Source: BOG-931 sp963761525
GTDB lineage: Bacteria; Pseudomonadota; Alphaproteobacteria; Rhizobiales; Xanthobacteraceae
Assembly: GCA_963761525.1 (NCBI GenBank)
Contig: CAVXHG010000009.1
Coordinates: 434,001-498,000 of the forward strand
Direction: 5' to 3'
Length of the DNA stretch: 64,000 nt
Part shown: piece after piece, positions 9,101-17,589 of the stretch
Layout: each line of letters starts with the position of its first letter
Position numbering within the stretch: the first letter of the stretch is position 1
Notes under the pieces: generated by a model
The model's input: the letters and a program-made list of their open reading frames with translations, nothing else
The model's database searches: none
What the model was told of the DNA's origin: nothing
Position numbers and translations under genes: made by a program

Positions 9101-9382
9101 TCAGGCGCTTTTGGCGGCGATCAGCTCGTCGATGCGGTCGCTCAGGTTCTTCAGTACGAAGTACTGGTCCGTCGTCGCTTTGCCGTCGTTGACTTCCTGG
9201 GTCCACTGTTCGAGCGGCAGCTTGATGCCAAACGCCTTGTCGATTGCAAATGCGATATCGAGGAAGTCGAGACTGTCGATCTCGAGATCGTTAATGGCAT
9301 GGCTTTCCGGCTTAATATTCTCACGCGGGATGTCGCAAGTTTCCGCAATGATCTCAGCCACTTTATCAAACGTCGTGGACAT
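9101..9382 (-). CDS. acpXL: Acyl carrier protein AcpXL for very-long-chain fatty acids
   Basis: A 93-residue acidic carrier protein, longer than housekeeping AcpP (about 78), as expected for AcpXL. The phosphopantetheine site is Ser37 in LEIDSLDFLDIAFAID. It carries the growing C26-C28 hydroxyacyl chain destined for lipid A in the outer membrane. It is the first gene of the six-gene minus-strand operon, so the promoter should lie within 9383-9680. Confidence 0.95.
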   Translation of the reverse strand: MSTTFDKVAEIIAETCDIPRENIKPESHAINDLEIDSLDFLDIAFAIDKAFGIKLPLEQWTQEVNDGKATTDQYFVLKNLSDRIDELIAAKSA

Positions 9383-9680
9383 CAGGCACGCTCTTTATGT
9401 CACGGCATGAAATGGCGCCGGCAGTAGACGGCACCGCGAACAGCCCGATGTTTCGCCCGGGCCCCTCAGATCGAACGCCCCGTATAGCGAAGGACGGGTT
9501 CAAGTTCAACGGCGGAAGGCCTCGGCAATGTGAGTTACGGGGCGATCTGTGGGGTAGTGTAAGTACCTGTACCGGCTGGCTCTTTGAGCTAGGACACCTT
9601 GTCCGGTGCCGCAAAAGACGCCACCATCGGCAGGAACCGCCGACGGATCGCACAACAATGGCGGGACCGGGAGGAAAAAT
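9383..9680. promoter_or_regulatory. Divergent intergenic region between acpXL and a GlcG-like gene
   Basis: This 298-base stretch separates two divergently read genes and should hold both promoters. A short inverted repeat is visible (ggacac...gtcc near 9591-9605). I found no gene, no clear sigma-70 boxes and no known operator in it. Confidence 0.4.
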
Positions 9681-10175
9681 ATGCGGCGCTTGTTCTGGCT
9701 CGTAGCGGTAGCTGCCCTCATTGGGACGTTCGTGTCGTCGCCTGCCGGCGCGCAGGTTCTCATGCAACGGGATGTGTCGCTCAAGATGGCGCTTAGCATT
9801 GCCGAGACGGCAATCGCCGAGTGCGAGAAGGCGGGCAATGATGTTTCGGTCGCCGTTGTGGACCGCGCCGGGCGGCTCCGTGTGTTCCTTCAGGGCGACA
9901 AGGCCGCGCCGCACAATATCGAACTCGCGGAGCGCAAAGCCTACACGGCGCGCACCTTTGGCCGCTCCTCGGCGGAATGGGCGGAGCGTACCGCGGCGGG
10001 ATCGGAACTTGCCGCACAGCGCCAGCTTGAGCACGTCATTGCGCTTCGCGGCGGTATCCCGATCAAAGTTGGCGACGAGACGATCGGCGCGGTCGGTGTC
10101 AGCGGATCGACATCAGGCGGCGACGAGGCTTGCGCTATAGCGGGTGTCGCGAAGGTGCAGGATCAGCTCAAGTAG
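9681..10175 (+). CDS. Exported GlcG/HbpS-family protein (possible heme binding)
   Basis: A 164-residue protein with a Sec signal peptide ending near ...VSSPAGA, followed by one GlcG/HbpS (DUF336) domain: KMALSIAETAIAECEKAGND, VAVVDRAGRLRVFLQGD and the C-terminal GGIPIKVGDETIGAVGVSG. Members bind heme or act as small accessory proteins; the ligand here is unknown. The start is set at ATG 9681 because GAGGAA precedes it and it gives a clean signal peptide. The TAG stop (10173-10175) is the first triplet of a palindromic element. Confidence 0.85.
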   Translation: MRRLFWLVAVAALIGTFVSSPAGAQVLMQRDVSLKMALSIAETAIAECEKAGNDVSVAVVDRAGRLRVFLQGDKAAPHNIELAERKAYTARTFGRSSAEWAERTAAGSELAAQRQLEHVIALRGGIPIKVGDETIGAVGVSGSTSGGDEACAIAGVAKVQDQLK

Positions 10176-10301
10176 AGCATGATCCGGAAAAGCCTGCCCT
10201 CGGACTTGATCCGAGGGTGAACTTCCGGTTTTTCGAAAAGATCATGCTCCAACTATAAATCTTGATCCTGATCCGACTGAGCTTGATCGGATCAGCGCCT
10301 A
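10173..10301. repeat. Palindromic repeat element, copy 1 (modules A and B)
   Basis: Module A starts gagcatgatccggaaaa at 10175 and ends gatcatgctc at 10249, with a second hairpin (ccctcgga/tccgaggg, about 10197-10217) inside it. Module B is ctgatccga (10268-10276) paired with tcggatcag (10287-10295). The element lies between two convergent genes, and both TAG stops (10173-10175 plus strand, 10299-10301 minus strand) lie at its outer edges. Related copies occur at 24262, 32241 and 45441. A likely effect is bidirectional transcription termination or mRNA 3'-end protection. Confidence 0.85.
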
Positions 10302-10700
10302 CCTTTTCATTGGCAATGCGATCGGCGCGCAATTCTGGCGGCCTTGCATGACGCAATCTTGCGCCTTCTGCATGTCTTCGATGACGTCGGCGATCCAGAC
10401 CCCGGCGCCGATCAGCACGGTAACGATCATCACCGCCATGACATTCATGAGCATGCGGTGCCGATAGTTGATGTGCAGATCTTCTTGTTCGTATTGGGCG
10501 AGATCGTCGGTCGGGTCGGTGTCACCCGTGGTCACGATGGGGCGCACAAGCGGCGCTGGGACCCGGCGGCGCAATTGAAATTGCAGGACCTGTCCCGATC
10601 CGTGCACCTCGTCGACTTTCTGCCGGCCTTGAATCACGTCAAAGTCACCCCGCAGCTTGCAGACATTGTAGCGCGTTTGTGATTCGATTTCCTGCGGCAT
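10299..10700 (-). CDS. Hypothetical single-pass membrane protein
   Basis: 133 residues, function unknown. The first 80 residues are polar, followed by one strong hydrophobic segment (LMNVMAVMIVTVLIGAGVWIA, about residues 84-104). A short tail holds two cysteines in DCVMQGRQNC that could form a disulfide if exported. I recall this tail motif from uncharacterised Bradyrhizobium-type proteins but cannot name a family. The TAG stop abuts the palindromic element. Confidence 0.7.
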   Translation of the reverse strand: MPQEIESQTRYNVCKLRGDFDVIQGRQKVDEVHGSGQVLQFQLRRRVPAPLVRPIVTTGDTDPTDDLAQYEQEDLHINYRHRMLMNVMAVMIVTVLIGAGVWIADVIEDMQKAQDCVMQGRQNCAPIALPMKR

Positions 10701-10793
10701 TGCGTACTACTGCGACCGGTCCAGCTCCCCGTGATCTTGCCTAGAATCCAGGCAACCATCATAACGGATCGGCTGCAGGGACGGAGCACTTTT

Positions 10794-11429
10794 ATGAGAA
10801 ATGTCGCAAGGAAAACGACCGTATGGGGCGCTTCCGTTATATCGGCCTTTTGCTTGGTGCAGCTGGCGCCAACGGCCGCTTCGGCGGCCGATTACGATAT
10901 CGGCTCGATCCATATCAGCCAGCCATGGTCGCGGGCGTCCCCAAAGGGGGCGGCTACAGGCGCCGCCTACATGACCATCACCAATAACGGCAAAACGCCT
11001 GACAGAGTGAGCTGCGTCTCGAGCGACGCCAGCGCCGAATGCCAGATTCACAGCATGACCATGGATAACGGAGTCATGCAGATGCGGCCGGTGGAGGGCG
11101 GGCTTGAAATCAAGCCGGGCGAGACCGTGACACTCAAGCCCGGCAGCTTTCACATGATGCTGCTCAACCTCAAGCATCCGCTGGAGCAGGGCAACGATAT
11201 GAAGGCGACGCTGAAATTCGACAACGCCGGTACGGTCGACGTCGAATACCCAATCGTGGGAATCGGCGCATCCGCGCCGGGCGCTGCTGCAGGGGGCAAC
11301 GGCGCCATGATGATGCAAGGTGGCGGGATGATGATGGCCCCAAGCAACGGCGGCGCCATGACAGGCCCCAGCGGTGGCGCAATGATGGGCCCCAGCGGCG
11401 GCGCGATGGCGCCGACGAACAAGCCGTGA
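10794..11429 (+). CDS. PCu(A)C copper chaperone with a Met/Gly-rich tail
   Basis: A 211-residue periplasmic protein: signal peptide to about residue 32 (...AASAA), then a PCu(A)C domain starting IHISQPWSRASPKGAATGAAY. The copper ligands fit the family pattern: His and Met in CQIHSMTMDNGVMQM and His-Met in GSFHMMLLNLKHPLEQG. Such proteins deliver Cu(I) to cytochrome oxidase and other cuproproteins. An unusual extension of about 60 residues follows, rich in Met, Gly and Pro, with repeats of GGAMMGPSGGAM type that could add copper-binding thioethers. The start at ATG 10794 gives the clean signal peptide. Confidence 0.9.
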   Translation: MRNVARKTTVWGASVISAFCLVQLAPTAASAADYDIGSIHISQPWSRASPKGAATGAAYMTITNNGKTPDRVSCVSSDASAECQIHSMTMDNGVMQMRPVEGGLEIKPGETVTLKPGSFHMMLLNLKHPLEQGNDMKATLKFDNAGTVDVEYPIVGIGASAPGAAAGGNGAMMMQGGGMMMAPSNGGAMTGPSGGAMMGPSGGAMAPTNKP

Positions 11430-11453
11430 TGCGCCGCCGCGGAGCGGTGATCC

Positions 11454-12033
11454 TTACTTCTTCACTTTGAAGGGCGGCTTGGTGCCCTCCGGCAGCGGGG
11501 CCTGGAAGGTATTGAGCGTCATCGACACCATCGCGTAGTAGCCGAGGATGCCGACCAGTTCGACGGTGCCTGCTTCGCCGAGCATCTTCTTCACGCGGTT
11601 ATAAGCGCCGGTGCTGACGCGCTTCGCCGCGTAAAGCTCTTTGACGAAGGCATAGATCGCCTGCTCGTCCTTCGGCGCTTTCTTCGGCATGCGTCCCGCC
11701 TGGATATCGCGGACGGTTTCCGGCTTCACGCCGGCCTTTTCGGCCATTGGCGCGTGCATGAACCACTCATACTGAGCCTTCCAATGCTGCGCGGTGCACA
11801 GGATGGCGAACTCCGACAGTCGCGGCTGTACGCTGGTCTTGTAGCGCAAGTGACCGCCAAGCTTCTGTGCAAGCTCGCCGAAAGTCGGCGAATGCAAGTA
11901 AATCGCGAATGGACCGGACATCTTGAACTGACCGCGCGGCCCCGCCTTGATGGAGTTCCGCCAAAGCGTTCTGCTCGGCGGTCAGTTTGTTCTGGTCAAG
12001 CTTGGTCAGGCGGGGCGACTGCATATCGGCCAT
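11454..12033 (-). pseudogene. Carboxymuconolactone decarboxylase-like gene, frameshifted
   Basis: The N-terminus (MADMQSPRLTKLDQNKLTAE...ALAEL) and the body (IKAGPRGQFKMSGPFAIYLH onwards) are in different frames. Removing one base near 11952-11953 on the plus strand joins them as ...ALAEL-IKAGPRGQFK... and restores a 192-residue protein. The body is an AhpD/CMD-like helical fold with FAILCTAQHWKAQYEW; the usual CxxC is absent, since one Cys is followed by TAQH. This group is mostly uncharacterised. The body is well preserved, so the break may be a sequencing error and not decay. Confidence 0.75.
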
Positions 12034-12136
12034 GGTTTCCTCTCGAAGGTTTCTCTTGGGAGTTGGACGGACAGAACGTCTCGTCCTTGATGATTGTTGA
12101 ATAGCGAAGTTACGCGAACAACCGGTTGTGGGCTAG

Positions 12137-12946
12137 CTAGCGGCGCTTCCTGGTTTTGCTTTTCTTCACCGCTTTCGGTTTTGCGCGTTTGACGGCAACG
12201 GCACGCGCCGCCGGCATCAAACCCGCTTTCTCGACCTGGCGCACCCAATAATCCCAGGCGCGATTGGTCGAAGGCGGGCGCTCCTGGTATGCGGCGGTCA
12301 GGGTGACTTCACCGGGCGAGAGCGAATCGACGTGCCCATGCGCGATCGCCTGGCTGAGCAACTTGCAATTGTCGGCTGCGAATACCGAGCGGAATGTCAG
12401 ATTGCGCAGGCTCGTGCCGGCGACGGTTGCGCCATGGCGGCGCATCAGCACCATCCAGTTCGGACCCAGCGCGCGGGCGAGCGAGGCGCCTTCCTCCGGT
12501 TTGATGACCAGCATGTTGGTGTCGCCGAACTCGTCGCGCTGATCCCAGAACGGCACCTTGCCGATCACGGCGGCGAGGTGAAACACCGGCACGATCTCGC
12601 GCCCGGAAATGGCGAACGGCAGGATGGTGTGGGCGTGGTGATGACACACGGCATGGACATCGGGCCGAGCCTTGTAGATTTCACCGTGGATCACACGCTC
12701 GCTGTAAAGCCGGAAATCGGTCGGTTTCACCGGTTCGGAGTCCAGATTGAGTTCGACGATGTCCGATATCTCCGCAAGCTCAGGCGCCCGATGGCGCGGA
12801 ATGAAATAGTGCGACGGATTGTTCGGGTTGCGCACGCTGACGTGGCCGAAGGCGTCGAGGATTTTCTCGTTGGCGAGAATTCGCGTCGCCACAATCAGTT
12901 CGTGAAGCGTGTCGGCGAGACTTTCGGGCATGTTGAACTCCGTCAA
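12137..12946 (-). CDS. Class II aldolase/adducin-family protein
   Basis: A 269-residue protein with the class II aldolase fold. The metal-binding histidine cluster is seen in VHAVCHHHAHTILPFA, and a further His lies in LMRRHGATVAGTS. The fold serves sugar-phosphate aldolases, epimerases and decarboxylases; the substrate here cannot be told. The last 25 residues are a very basic Lys/Arg tail (KRAKPKAVKKSKTRKRR), which is odd for this enzyme and might bind nucleic acid or phospholipid. It reads away from the HAD gene at 13045. Confidence 0.85.
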   Translation of the reverse strand: MTEFNMPESLADTLHELIVATRILANEKILDAFGHVSVRNPNNPSHYFIPRHRAPELAEISDIVELNLDSEPVKPTDFRLYSERVIHGEIYKARPDVHAVCHHHAHTILPFAISGREIVPVFHLAAVIGKVPFWDQRDEFGDTNMLVIKPEEGASLARALGPNWMVLMRRHGATVAGTSLRNLTFRSVFAADNCKLLSQAIAHGHVDSLSPGEVTLTAAYQERPPSTNRAWDYWVRQVEKAGLMPAARAVAVKRAKPKAVKKSKTRKRR

Positions 12947-13044
12947 AATTTATTTCGCGTGGGCCAAAGTCCGCGCAAGCTTTTGGGCGCTTGTTTTGGC
13001 ATCATGCGAATGGCGGCGCTAGTCTGCTCCGCGAGGAGTTTCAC

Positions 13045-13752
13045 ATGGCTGTGACAGTGAAGGCCCTGTTCTTCGACGTGTTCGGCACACTGGTGGATTG
13101 GCGCACGTCGATTGCCCGCGAGACCGAGGCGATACTCAAGCCGCTCGGCTATTCACTCGACTGGCTGGCGTTCGCTGACGCGTGGCGCGGCGAATACCAG
13201 GGCGCCATGGACGAGGTGCGTTCCGGCAGGATTCCGTTCTGCAAGCTCGATGTGCTGCACCGGCGCAATCTCGAACTGATCTTGCCGCGGTTCAAAGTCG
13301 ACAATCTCAGCGAAGCGGAACGTCATGAGCTCAATCTTGCCTGGCACCGGCTCGATGCGTGGTCCGATGTGCCGCCCGGCATGGTGCGCCTGAAGCTTCG
13401 CCATAGGCTGGCGCCGTGCTCGAACGGCAACATCTCACTGATGGTCGATCTGGCGCGGCGTAACCATTTGCCGTGGGATGCCATTCTCGGCGCCGAGATT
13501 GCCGGCGACTATAAACCCAAGCCGCGGGTCTATCTCGCTGCCTGCGAGGCGTTCGACCTGAAACCCGGCGAGTGCATGATGGTGGCGGCGCACACCAACG
13601 ATTTGATGGCGGCGGCTGCGCTTGGATTGCGGACCGGCCATATCGCGCGGCCAAATGAGAAAGGGCCGGGACGGGGCGAGACGGCTCCGAGCGATAAAGT
13701 GGATATCGCTGCAAACAGCCTTGAAGATCTAGCCGGTCAACTCGGCGCTTGA
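13045..13752 (+). CDS. Haloacid dehalogenase type II (HAD superfamily)
   Basis: A 235-residue enzyme with a nucleophilic Asp in FFDVFGTLVDWRT, a Ser/Asn motif in APCSNGNISL, Lys in DYKPKPRVY, and an acidic motif in VAAHTNDLMAAAALGLRTGH. This set matches L-2-haloacid dehalogenases, which replace a halogen on 2-haloalkanoic acids with hydroxyl. Other HAD phosphatases share most of it, so substrate is tentative. Start ATG 13045 follows GAGGAG; the frame is open upstream to 12991 without a better site. Confidence 0.87.
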   Translation: MAVTVKALFFDVFGTLVDWRTSIARETEAILKPLGYSLDWLAFADAWRGEYQGAMDEVRSGRIPFCKLDVLHRRNLELILPRFKVDNLSEAERHELNLAWHRLDAWSDVPPGMVRLKLRHRLAPCSNGNISLMVDLARRNHLPWDAILGAEIAGDYKPKPRVYLAACEAFDLKPGECMMVAAHTNDLMAAAALGLRTGHIARPNEKGPGRGETAPSDKVDIAANSLEDLAGQLGA

Positions 13753-13762
13753 GTTGCGGGCG

Positions 13763-13882
13763 TCACGCAGCGTGATGCCAAAACCGATGTTCGCGGGCGC
13801 TGATGCGGCTTGCGGCGCGGTTCATCTGCCGTTCGAACAAATTGTTGGTCATCTGTCTGATCAATTTCAGGGCGGCGCTCAT
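13763..13882 (-). CDS. Possible 39-residue basic small protein
   Basis: A short frame (MSAALKLIRQMTNNLFERQM..., ending in HHAA) with a plausible ribosome site GGAGCAGGAAA just before the ATG. It is rich in Arg and His and has an amphipathic start, somewhat like the small DUF1127-type proteins of alphaproteobacteria but without their full motif. It lies in a 257-base gap between two larger genes. No function is proposed. Confidence 0.35.
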   Translation of the reverse strand: MSAALKLIRQMTNNLFERQMNRAASRISAREHRFWHHAA

Positions 13883-14009
13883 TTTCCTGCTCCCCGTTTC
13901 TTCTCGTCACGATGGTAAGGTTAACGAGAAGTAAAAGGCTGCGAAGTGACCCAGGTCACAACAATGCGCTTTCACGTAAGTGGTTGAAATTACAAATGTA
14001 ATGCCGAGT

Positions 14010-15092
14010 TTATAGGGCGGGATAGTCGGTATAGCCCTTCGCGCTACCGCCGTAGAATGTCTTCCGATCCGCCGGATTGAATGCCGCGCCGTGGTGCAGG
14101 CGCGCCGGCAAATCCGGATTGGCGATGAACAGCGTCGCGAACGATACCAGGTCGGCGGCGCCGGCGCGCAACACGTCGTTGGCGCGAGCGAGGTCGTAGG
14201 CCTTGTTGGCCATCAATGCGCTGCGCCACATCGGGCGGAAGAATGCTGCATCGAGACGCGGGCCCGGACCTACAGGATCGGAAGGGCCGGGCTCGACGAT
14301 ATGGAGATAGGCAAGTCCCAGCCGATCAAGTGCGTGGACCGCAGTCGAGAACGTCGCCGCCGGATCGCTATCGGAAATATCGTTGAAGGCGAGATTGGTC
14401 GGCGACAGATGCACGCCGGTGCGTTCTCCGCCCCACACACCCGCCACCGCTTCCATCACTTCCAGAAGCAGCCGCACGCGATTACTGGCGCTGCCGCCAT
14501 AGACATCGCTGCGTTTGTTGGTGCTGTCGCGCAGGAATTGATCGAGCAGATACCCATGTGCTGCGTGGACCTCGATGCCATCGAAGCCGGCGGCCTTCGC
14601 GTTTTCAGCGCCGGCCCGATATTGGGCAACGATGCTGGGTAGTTCATTGGTCTCGAGTGCTCGCGGCGTGACGTAGGGTTTCATGCCGTCAAGTGTCCAT
14701 GCCTGGCCAGCCGGCGCGAGTGCCGACGGCGCGACGGGTAGTGCGCCATCCGGCAACAACGAGGGGTGCGAGATGCGCCCGACATGCCAAAGCTGCAAAA
14801 AGATCCGGCCGCCGGCAGCGTGCACCGCATCGGTGACAAGCTTCCAGCCTGCGATCTGCTCGGCGCTGTGAATACCGGGTGTGCCGGGATAGCCAAGTCC
14901 TTGTGGCGACACCTGGCTCGCTTCAGCGATAATCAGGCCTGCACTGGCCCGTTGCGCGTAATGGGTCGCATTCAGCGCTGTCGGTGCGTTACCCGGTCCG
15001 GCGCGATTCCGCGTCATCGGCGCCATCACGATGCGATTGGGCAATTGCAGCGGTCCGAGACGGAACGGCGAGAACAGGTCGATGGTACTCAT
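14010..15092 (-). CDS. Old Yellow Enzyme-family alkene reductase
   Basis: A 360-residue FMN-dependent TIM barrel. It begins LFSPFRLGPLQLPNRIVMAPMTRNRA, and the active-site region reads GIEVHAAHGYLLDQFLRDST followed by the R-x-D-x-YGGS motif. Members (NemA, XenA/B) reduce activated C=C bonds of enals, maleimides or nitro esters with NAD(P)H. The C-terminal phosphate-binding loop region is present (LVSFATLFIANPDLPARL). No regulator is adjacent. The physiological substrate is unknown. Confidence 0.93.
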   Translation of the reverse strand: MSTIDLFSPFRLGPLQLPNRIVMAPMTRNRAGPGNAPTALNATHYAQRASAGLIIAEASQVSPQGLGYPGTPGIHSAEQIAGWKLVTDAVHAAGGRIFLQLWHVGRISHPSLLPDGALPVAPSALAPAGQAWTLDGMKPYVTPRALETNELPSIVAQYRAGAENAKAAGFDGIEVHAAHGYLLDQFLRDSTNKRSDVYGGSASNRVRLLLEVMEAVAGVWGGERTGVHLSPTNLAFNDISDSDPAATFSTAVHALDRLGLAYLHIVEPGPSDPVGPGPRLDAAFFRPMWRSALMANKAYDLARANDVLRAGAADLVSFATLFIANPDLPARLHHGAAFNPADRKTFYGGSAKGYTDYPAL

Positions 15093-15135
15093 GGCTCAGT
15101 TCTGGCTTATCAAGCCTGACTTTTCAATTCGGCTA

Positions 15136-16104
15136 TCAGTCGAAATGCAAACCGCTTTTCTTGACGACAGGTTGCCAGCGCGCGGCCTCGCTTTTGATAT
15201 AGGCGGCGAATTCCGCCGGCGTGCTTGACGAAGGAAACAGCCCGACAGCGTCAGCACGCGCCTTGATGACAGGATCGTTGAGGACTTTTGCGGTCTCGTT
15301 CTGGAGTTTGTCGACAATCGGGGCCGGAGTGCCATGTGGCGCAACAAGACCGAGCCAGACGGAAAGATCGCCCAAATGCAATCCCGCCGCGTCGTCGAGT
15401 GTCGGCAGGTCAGGCAGCGCGGGAAACGGCCGCGTGTCGAGTTTTGCAAGCGCACGTAAATCGCCGGATTGTATAAGCGGCAGTTCAGCCGACGGTCCGT
15501 CGATTCCGAAATCGACACTCTTGGTCAGCACGCCATGCGCGACTTCGGAGCTGCCATTATAGGGGACCAAAACGGTGTCGATCCCCGCGGCATCGTTGAG
15601 CAGATAGCCCTGGAGCTTGGTCGAAATCGTGCCGGCGCCGTAATTGAGTTTGCCCGGTTCGCTTTTGGCTTTGGCGATCAGGTCTTTAACCGATTTGAGA
15701 TCGCTCTGCGCATTGACCACGAGGAGCCCGATGGTCTTTGCAACCAGCGTGATCGGTGCAAAGTCGGCAATCGGATCATAGGGCAGCGCCTTGTAGAGAA
15801 ATTGATTCATCACCAGCGTTGAATCGATCGCCATCAACAGCGTGTAGCCATCGGGTACCGCTTTCGCGACCACTTCCGCGCCGATCACCGTGTTGGCACC
15901 GGGCCGGTTCTCGATCACGACCGCCTGTCCAAAATCGGCACTCATCTTGTCGCCGATCAGGCGCGCCAGCACGTCCGATGGCCCGCCGGCCGGGAAGGGC
16001 ACGATCATGTGGATGGCGCGCGTGGGATACGCATCCTCGGCGCGGACCGGCACAGCAGCGAGCAACGACGGCAAAATGACAGCAACGAGTTGGAGTGATC
16101 GCAT
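15136..16104 (-). CDS. Orphan TTT-family (Bug/TctC) solute receptor
   Basis: A 322-residue periplasmic receptor with a Sec signal peptide (MRSLQLVAVILPSLLAAVPV...). The mature part starts YPTRAIHMIVPFPAGGPSDV, the standard beta-strand and ligand loop of Bug proteins that bind carboxylates for tripartite tricarboxylate transporters. The start at ATG 16104 follows GGGGGA and gives a proper signal peptide; the frame is open upstream to 16152. No tctA or tctB genes are adjacent. A second receptor of this type lies at 49326. Confidence 0.9.
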   Translation of the reverse strand: MRSLQLVAVILPSLLAAVPVRAEDAYPTRAIHMIVPFPAGGPSDVLARLIGDKMSADFGQAVVIENRPGANTVIGAEVVAKAVPDGYTLLMAIDSTLVMNQFLYKALPYDPIADFAPITLVAKTIGLLVVNAQSDLKSVKDLIAKAKSEPGKLNYGAGTISTKLQGYLLNDAAGIDTVLVPYNGSSEVAHGVLTKSVDFGIDGPSAELPLIQSGDLRALAKLDTRPFPALPDLPTLDDAAGLHLGDLSVWLGLVAPHGTPAPIVDKLQNETAKVLNDPVIKARADAVGLFPSSSTPAEFAAYIKSEAARWQPVVKKSGLHFD

Positions 16105-16350
16105 ATGTCCCCCGGCCACAATCTGACACAGCCCGATATTGGCGTCTTTCAACGCGTTTTCCCAGAGCCTGTAACGCGGCTGTTGCGTTTTACGACTGCA
16201 ACGTTTGGGCAGTGGGCTGCGCTCCCACCGAATTCGTGGTTACGGTATGGTCTGGCGGCCCAGTGATCCGCCGCGCTAAACTTACCGGAAACGACCGAGG
16301 GAGCCGGATGCCTGCGTATTAGCGCAGCGTTCACACGCGCGGGAGAGATC

Positions 16351-17517
16351 ATGACAATTCAGCAGAATACCGATCGTATTCAGACGACGCATATCGGCAG
16401 TCTGCCGCGGCCGCACGTGTTGCTCGATGTGATGAAGGCAAAATACGCCGGTCAACCGTATAATCAGAAAACCTACGACGATATGGTCGCCGAGGCTGTC
16501 AAAGAGGTCGTCCGCAAACAGGTCGAGTGCGGCATCGACATTGTCACCGATGGTGAGTTCTCGAAGCCGGGCTTCTTTACCTACATCCAGGAGCGGCTCG
16601 AAGGCTTTGAACGGCGGCCTGACCAGAAAATGAAACTCTTCGCGCAGGAAGTCGCGGCATTCCCGGAATACTATGCGGAGTATTTCAAACAGGCGATGAT
16701 GGGCGGCGCGATCGTCGGGCTGGCGCCGGTGGTTTGTATCGGGCCGGTGAAGTACCGCGGCGAAGAATTCGTCAAACGGGATATCGAGAACGTCAAGAAA
16801 GCCGCTGCCGCGGCCGGCGTACCCGATCAGCACGTCTTTCTGCCGGCCACCGCGGCATCGGGCGTTGGCATCAACGAGTACTACAAATCCGACGAAGAAT
16901 ATTTCCACGCATTGGCTGGCGAACTCGCCAAGGAATATCGCGCCATCACCGATGCCGGCATTCTGTTGCAGATCGATGACCCATTCCTGCCGGATATTTT
17001 CTATGAGCCGGATCTCGATCGTGCGCAGATGCAGCGCCGCGCAGAAATATATGTTGAAGCCACCAACACCGCGCTGAAAGGTATTCCGCCGGAGAAAATC
17101 CGCTTCCATACCTGTTACGGGATTAACGAGGGACCGCGGCTTTATGAGGCCGCGCTATCCGACATCATCGAATATGTCCTCAAAATCGACGCCGGCTCTT
17201 ATAGCTTCGAGGCTGCGAATCCGCGCCACGAGCACGAATATCATCTGTTCGAGACCGTAAAGCTTCCAGAAGGCAAAGTCCTCGCGCCGGGGATGATCAC
17301 TCACGCCAGCAACATCGTCGAGCATCCGGAATTGATTGCCGAGCGCATCGTGCGTTTCGCCAAGCTGGTCGGCAGGGAAAACGTCATGGCGGCAGCAGAC
17401 TGCGGTTTCTCATCGCAAGCGCTGTACCGGACCGAGGTGCATACGACCGTTGTGTGGGAGAAGTTCAAGGCATTGCGCCAAGGCGCCGATCTCGCCACTA
17501 AACAACTGTGGCGATGA
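16351..17517 (+). CDS. MetE C-domain-like cobalamin-independent methyltransferase or epoxyalkane:CoM transferase-like enzyme
   Basis: A 388-residue single-domain homologue of the catalytic C-terminal half of MetE. It starts with THIGSLPRP. The zinc ligands of the family appear as His-x-Cys in RFHTCYGINEG and a distal Cys in MAAADCGFSSQ. It lacks MetE's N-terminal half, so it is not the housekeeping enzyme; stand-alone paralogues transfer methyl groups or open epoxides with a thiol. A flavin monooxygenase gene starts 73 bases downstream on the same strand, which suggests sulfur or small-alkyl metabolism. A GGGAGAG ribosome site precedes ATG 16351. Confidence 0.85.
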   Translation: MTIQQNTDRIQTTHIGSLPRPHVLLDVMKAKYAGQPYNQKTYDDMVAEAVKEVVRKQVECGIDIVTDGEFSKPGFFTYIQERLEGFERRPDQKMKLFAQEVAAFPEYYAEYFKQAMMGGAIVGLAPVVCIGPVKYRGEEFVKRDIENVKKAAAAAGVPDQHVFLPATAASGVGINEYYKSDEEYFHALAGELAKEYRAITDAGILLQIDDPFLPDIFYEPDLDRAQMQRRAEIYVEATNTALKGIPPEKIRFHTCYGINEGPRLYEAALSDIIEYVLKIDAGSYSFEAANPRHEHEYHLFETVKLPEGKVLAPGMITHASNIVEHPELIAERIVRFAKLVGRENVMAAADCGFSSQALYRTEVHTTVVWEKFKALRQGADLATKQLWR

Positions 17518-17589
17518 GGCAGGTTCGCCGGCTTGCGGTCAGGCTTCGGTAGAATGGATAATACAACCACAGTCAGTCGAGGAGAAACC

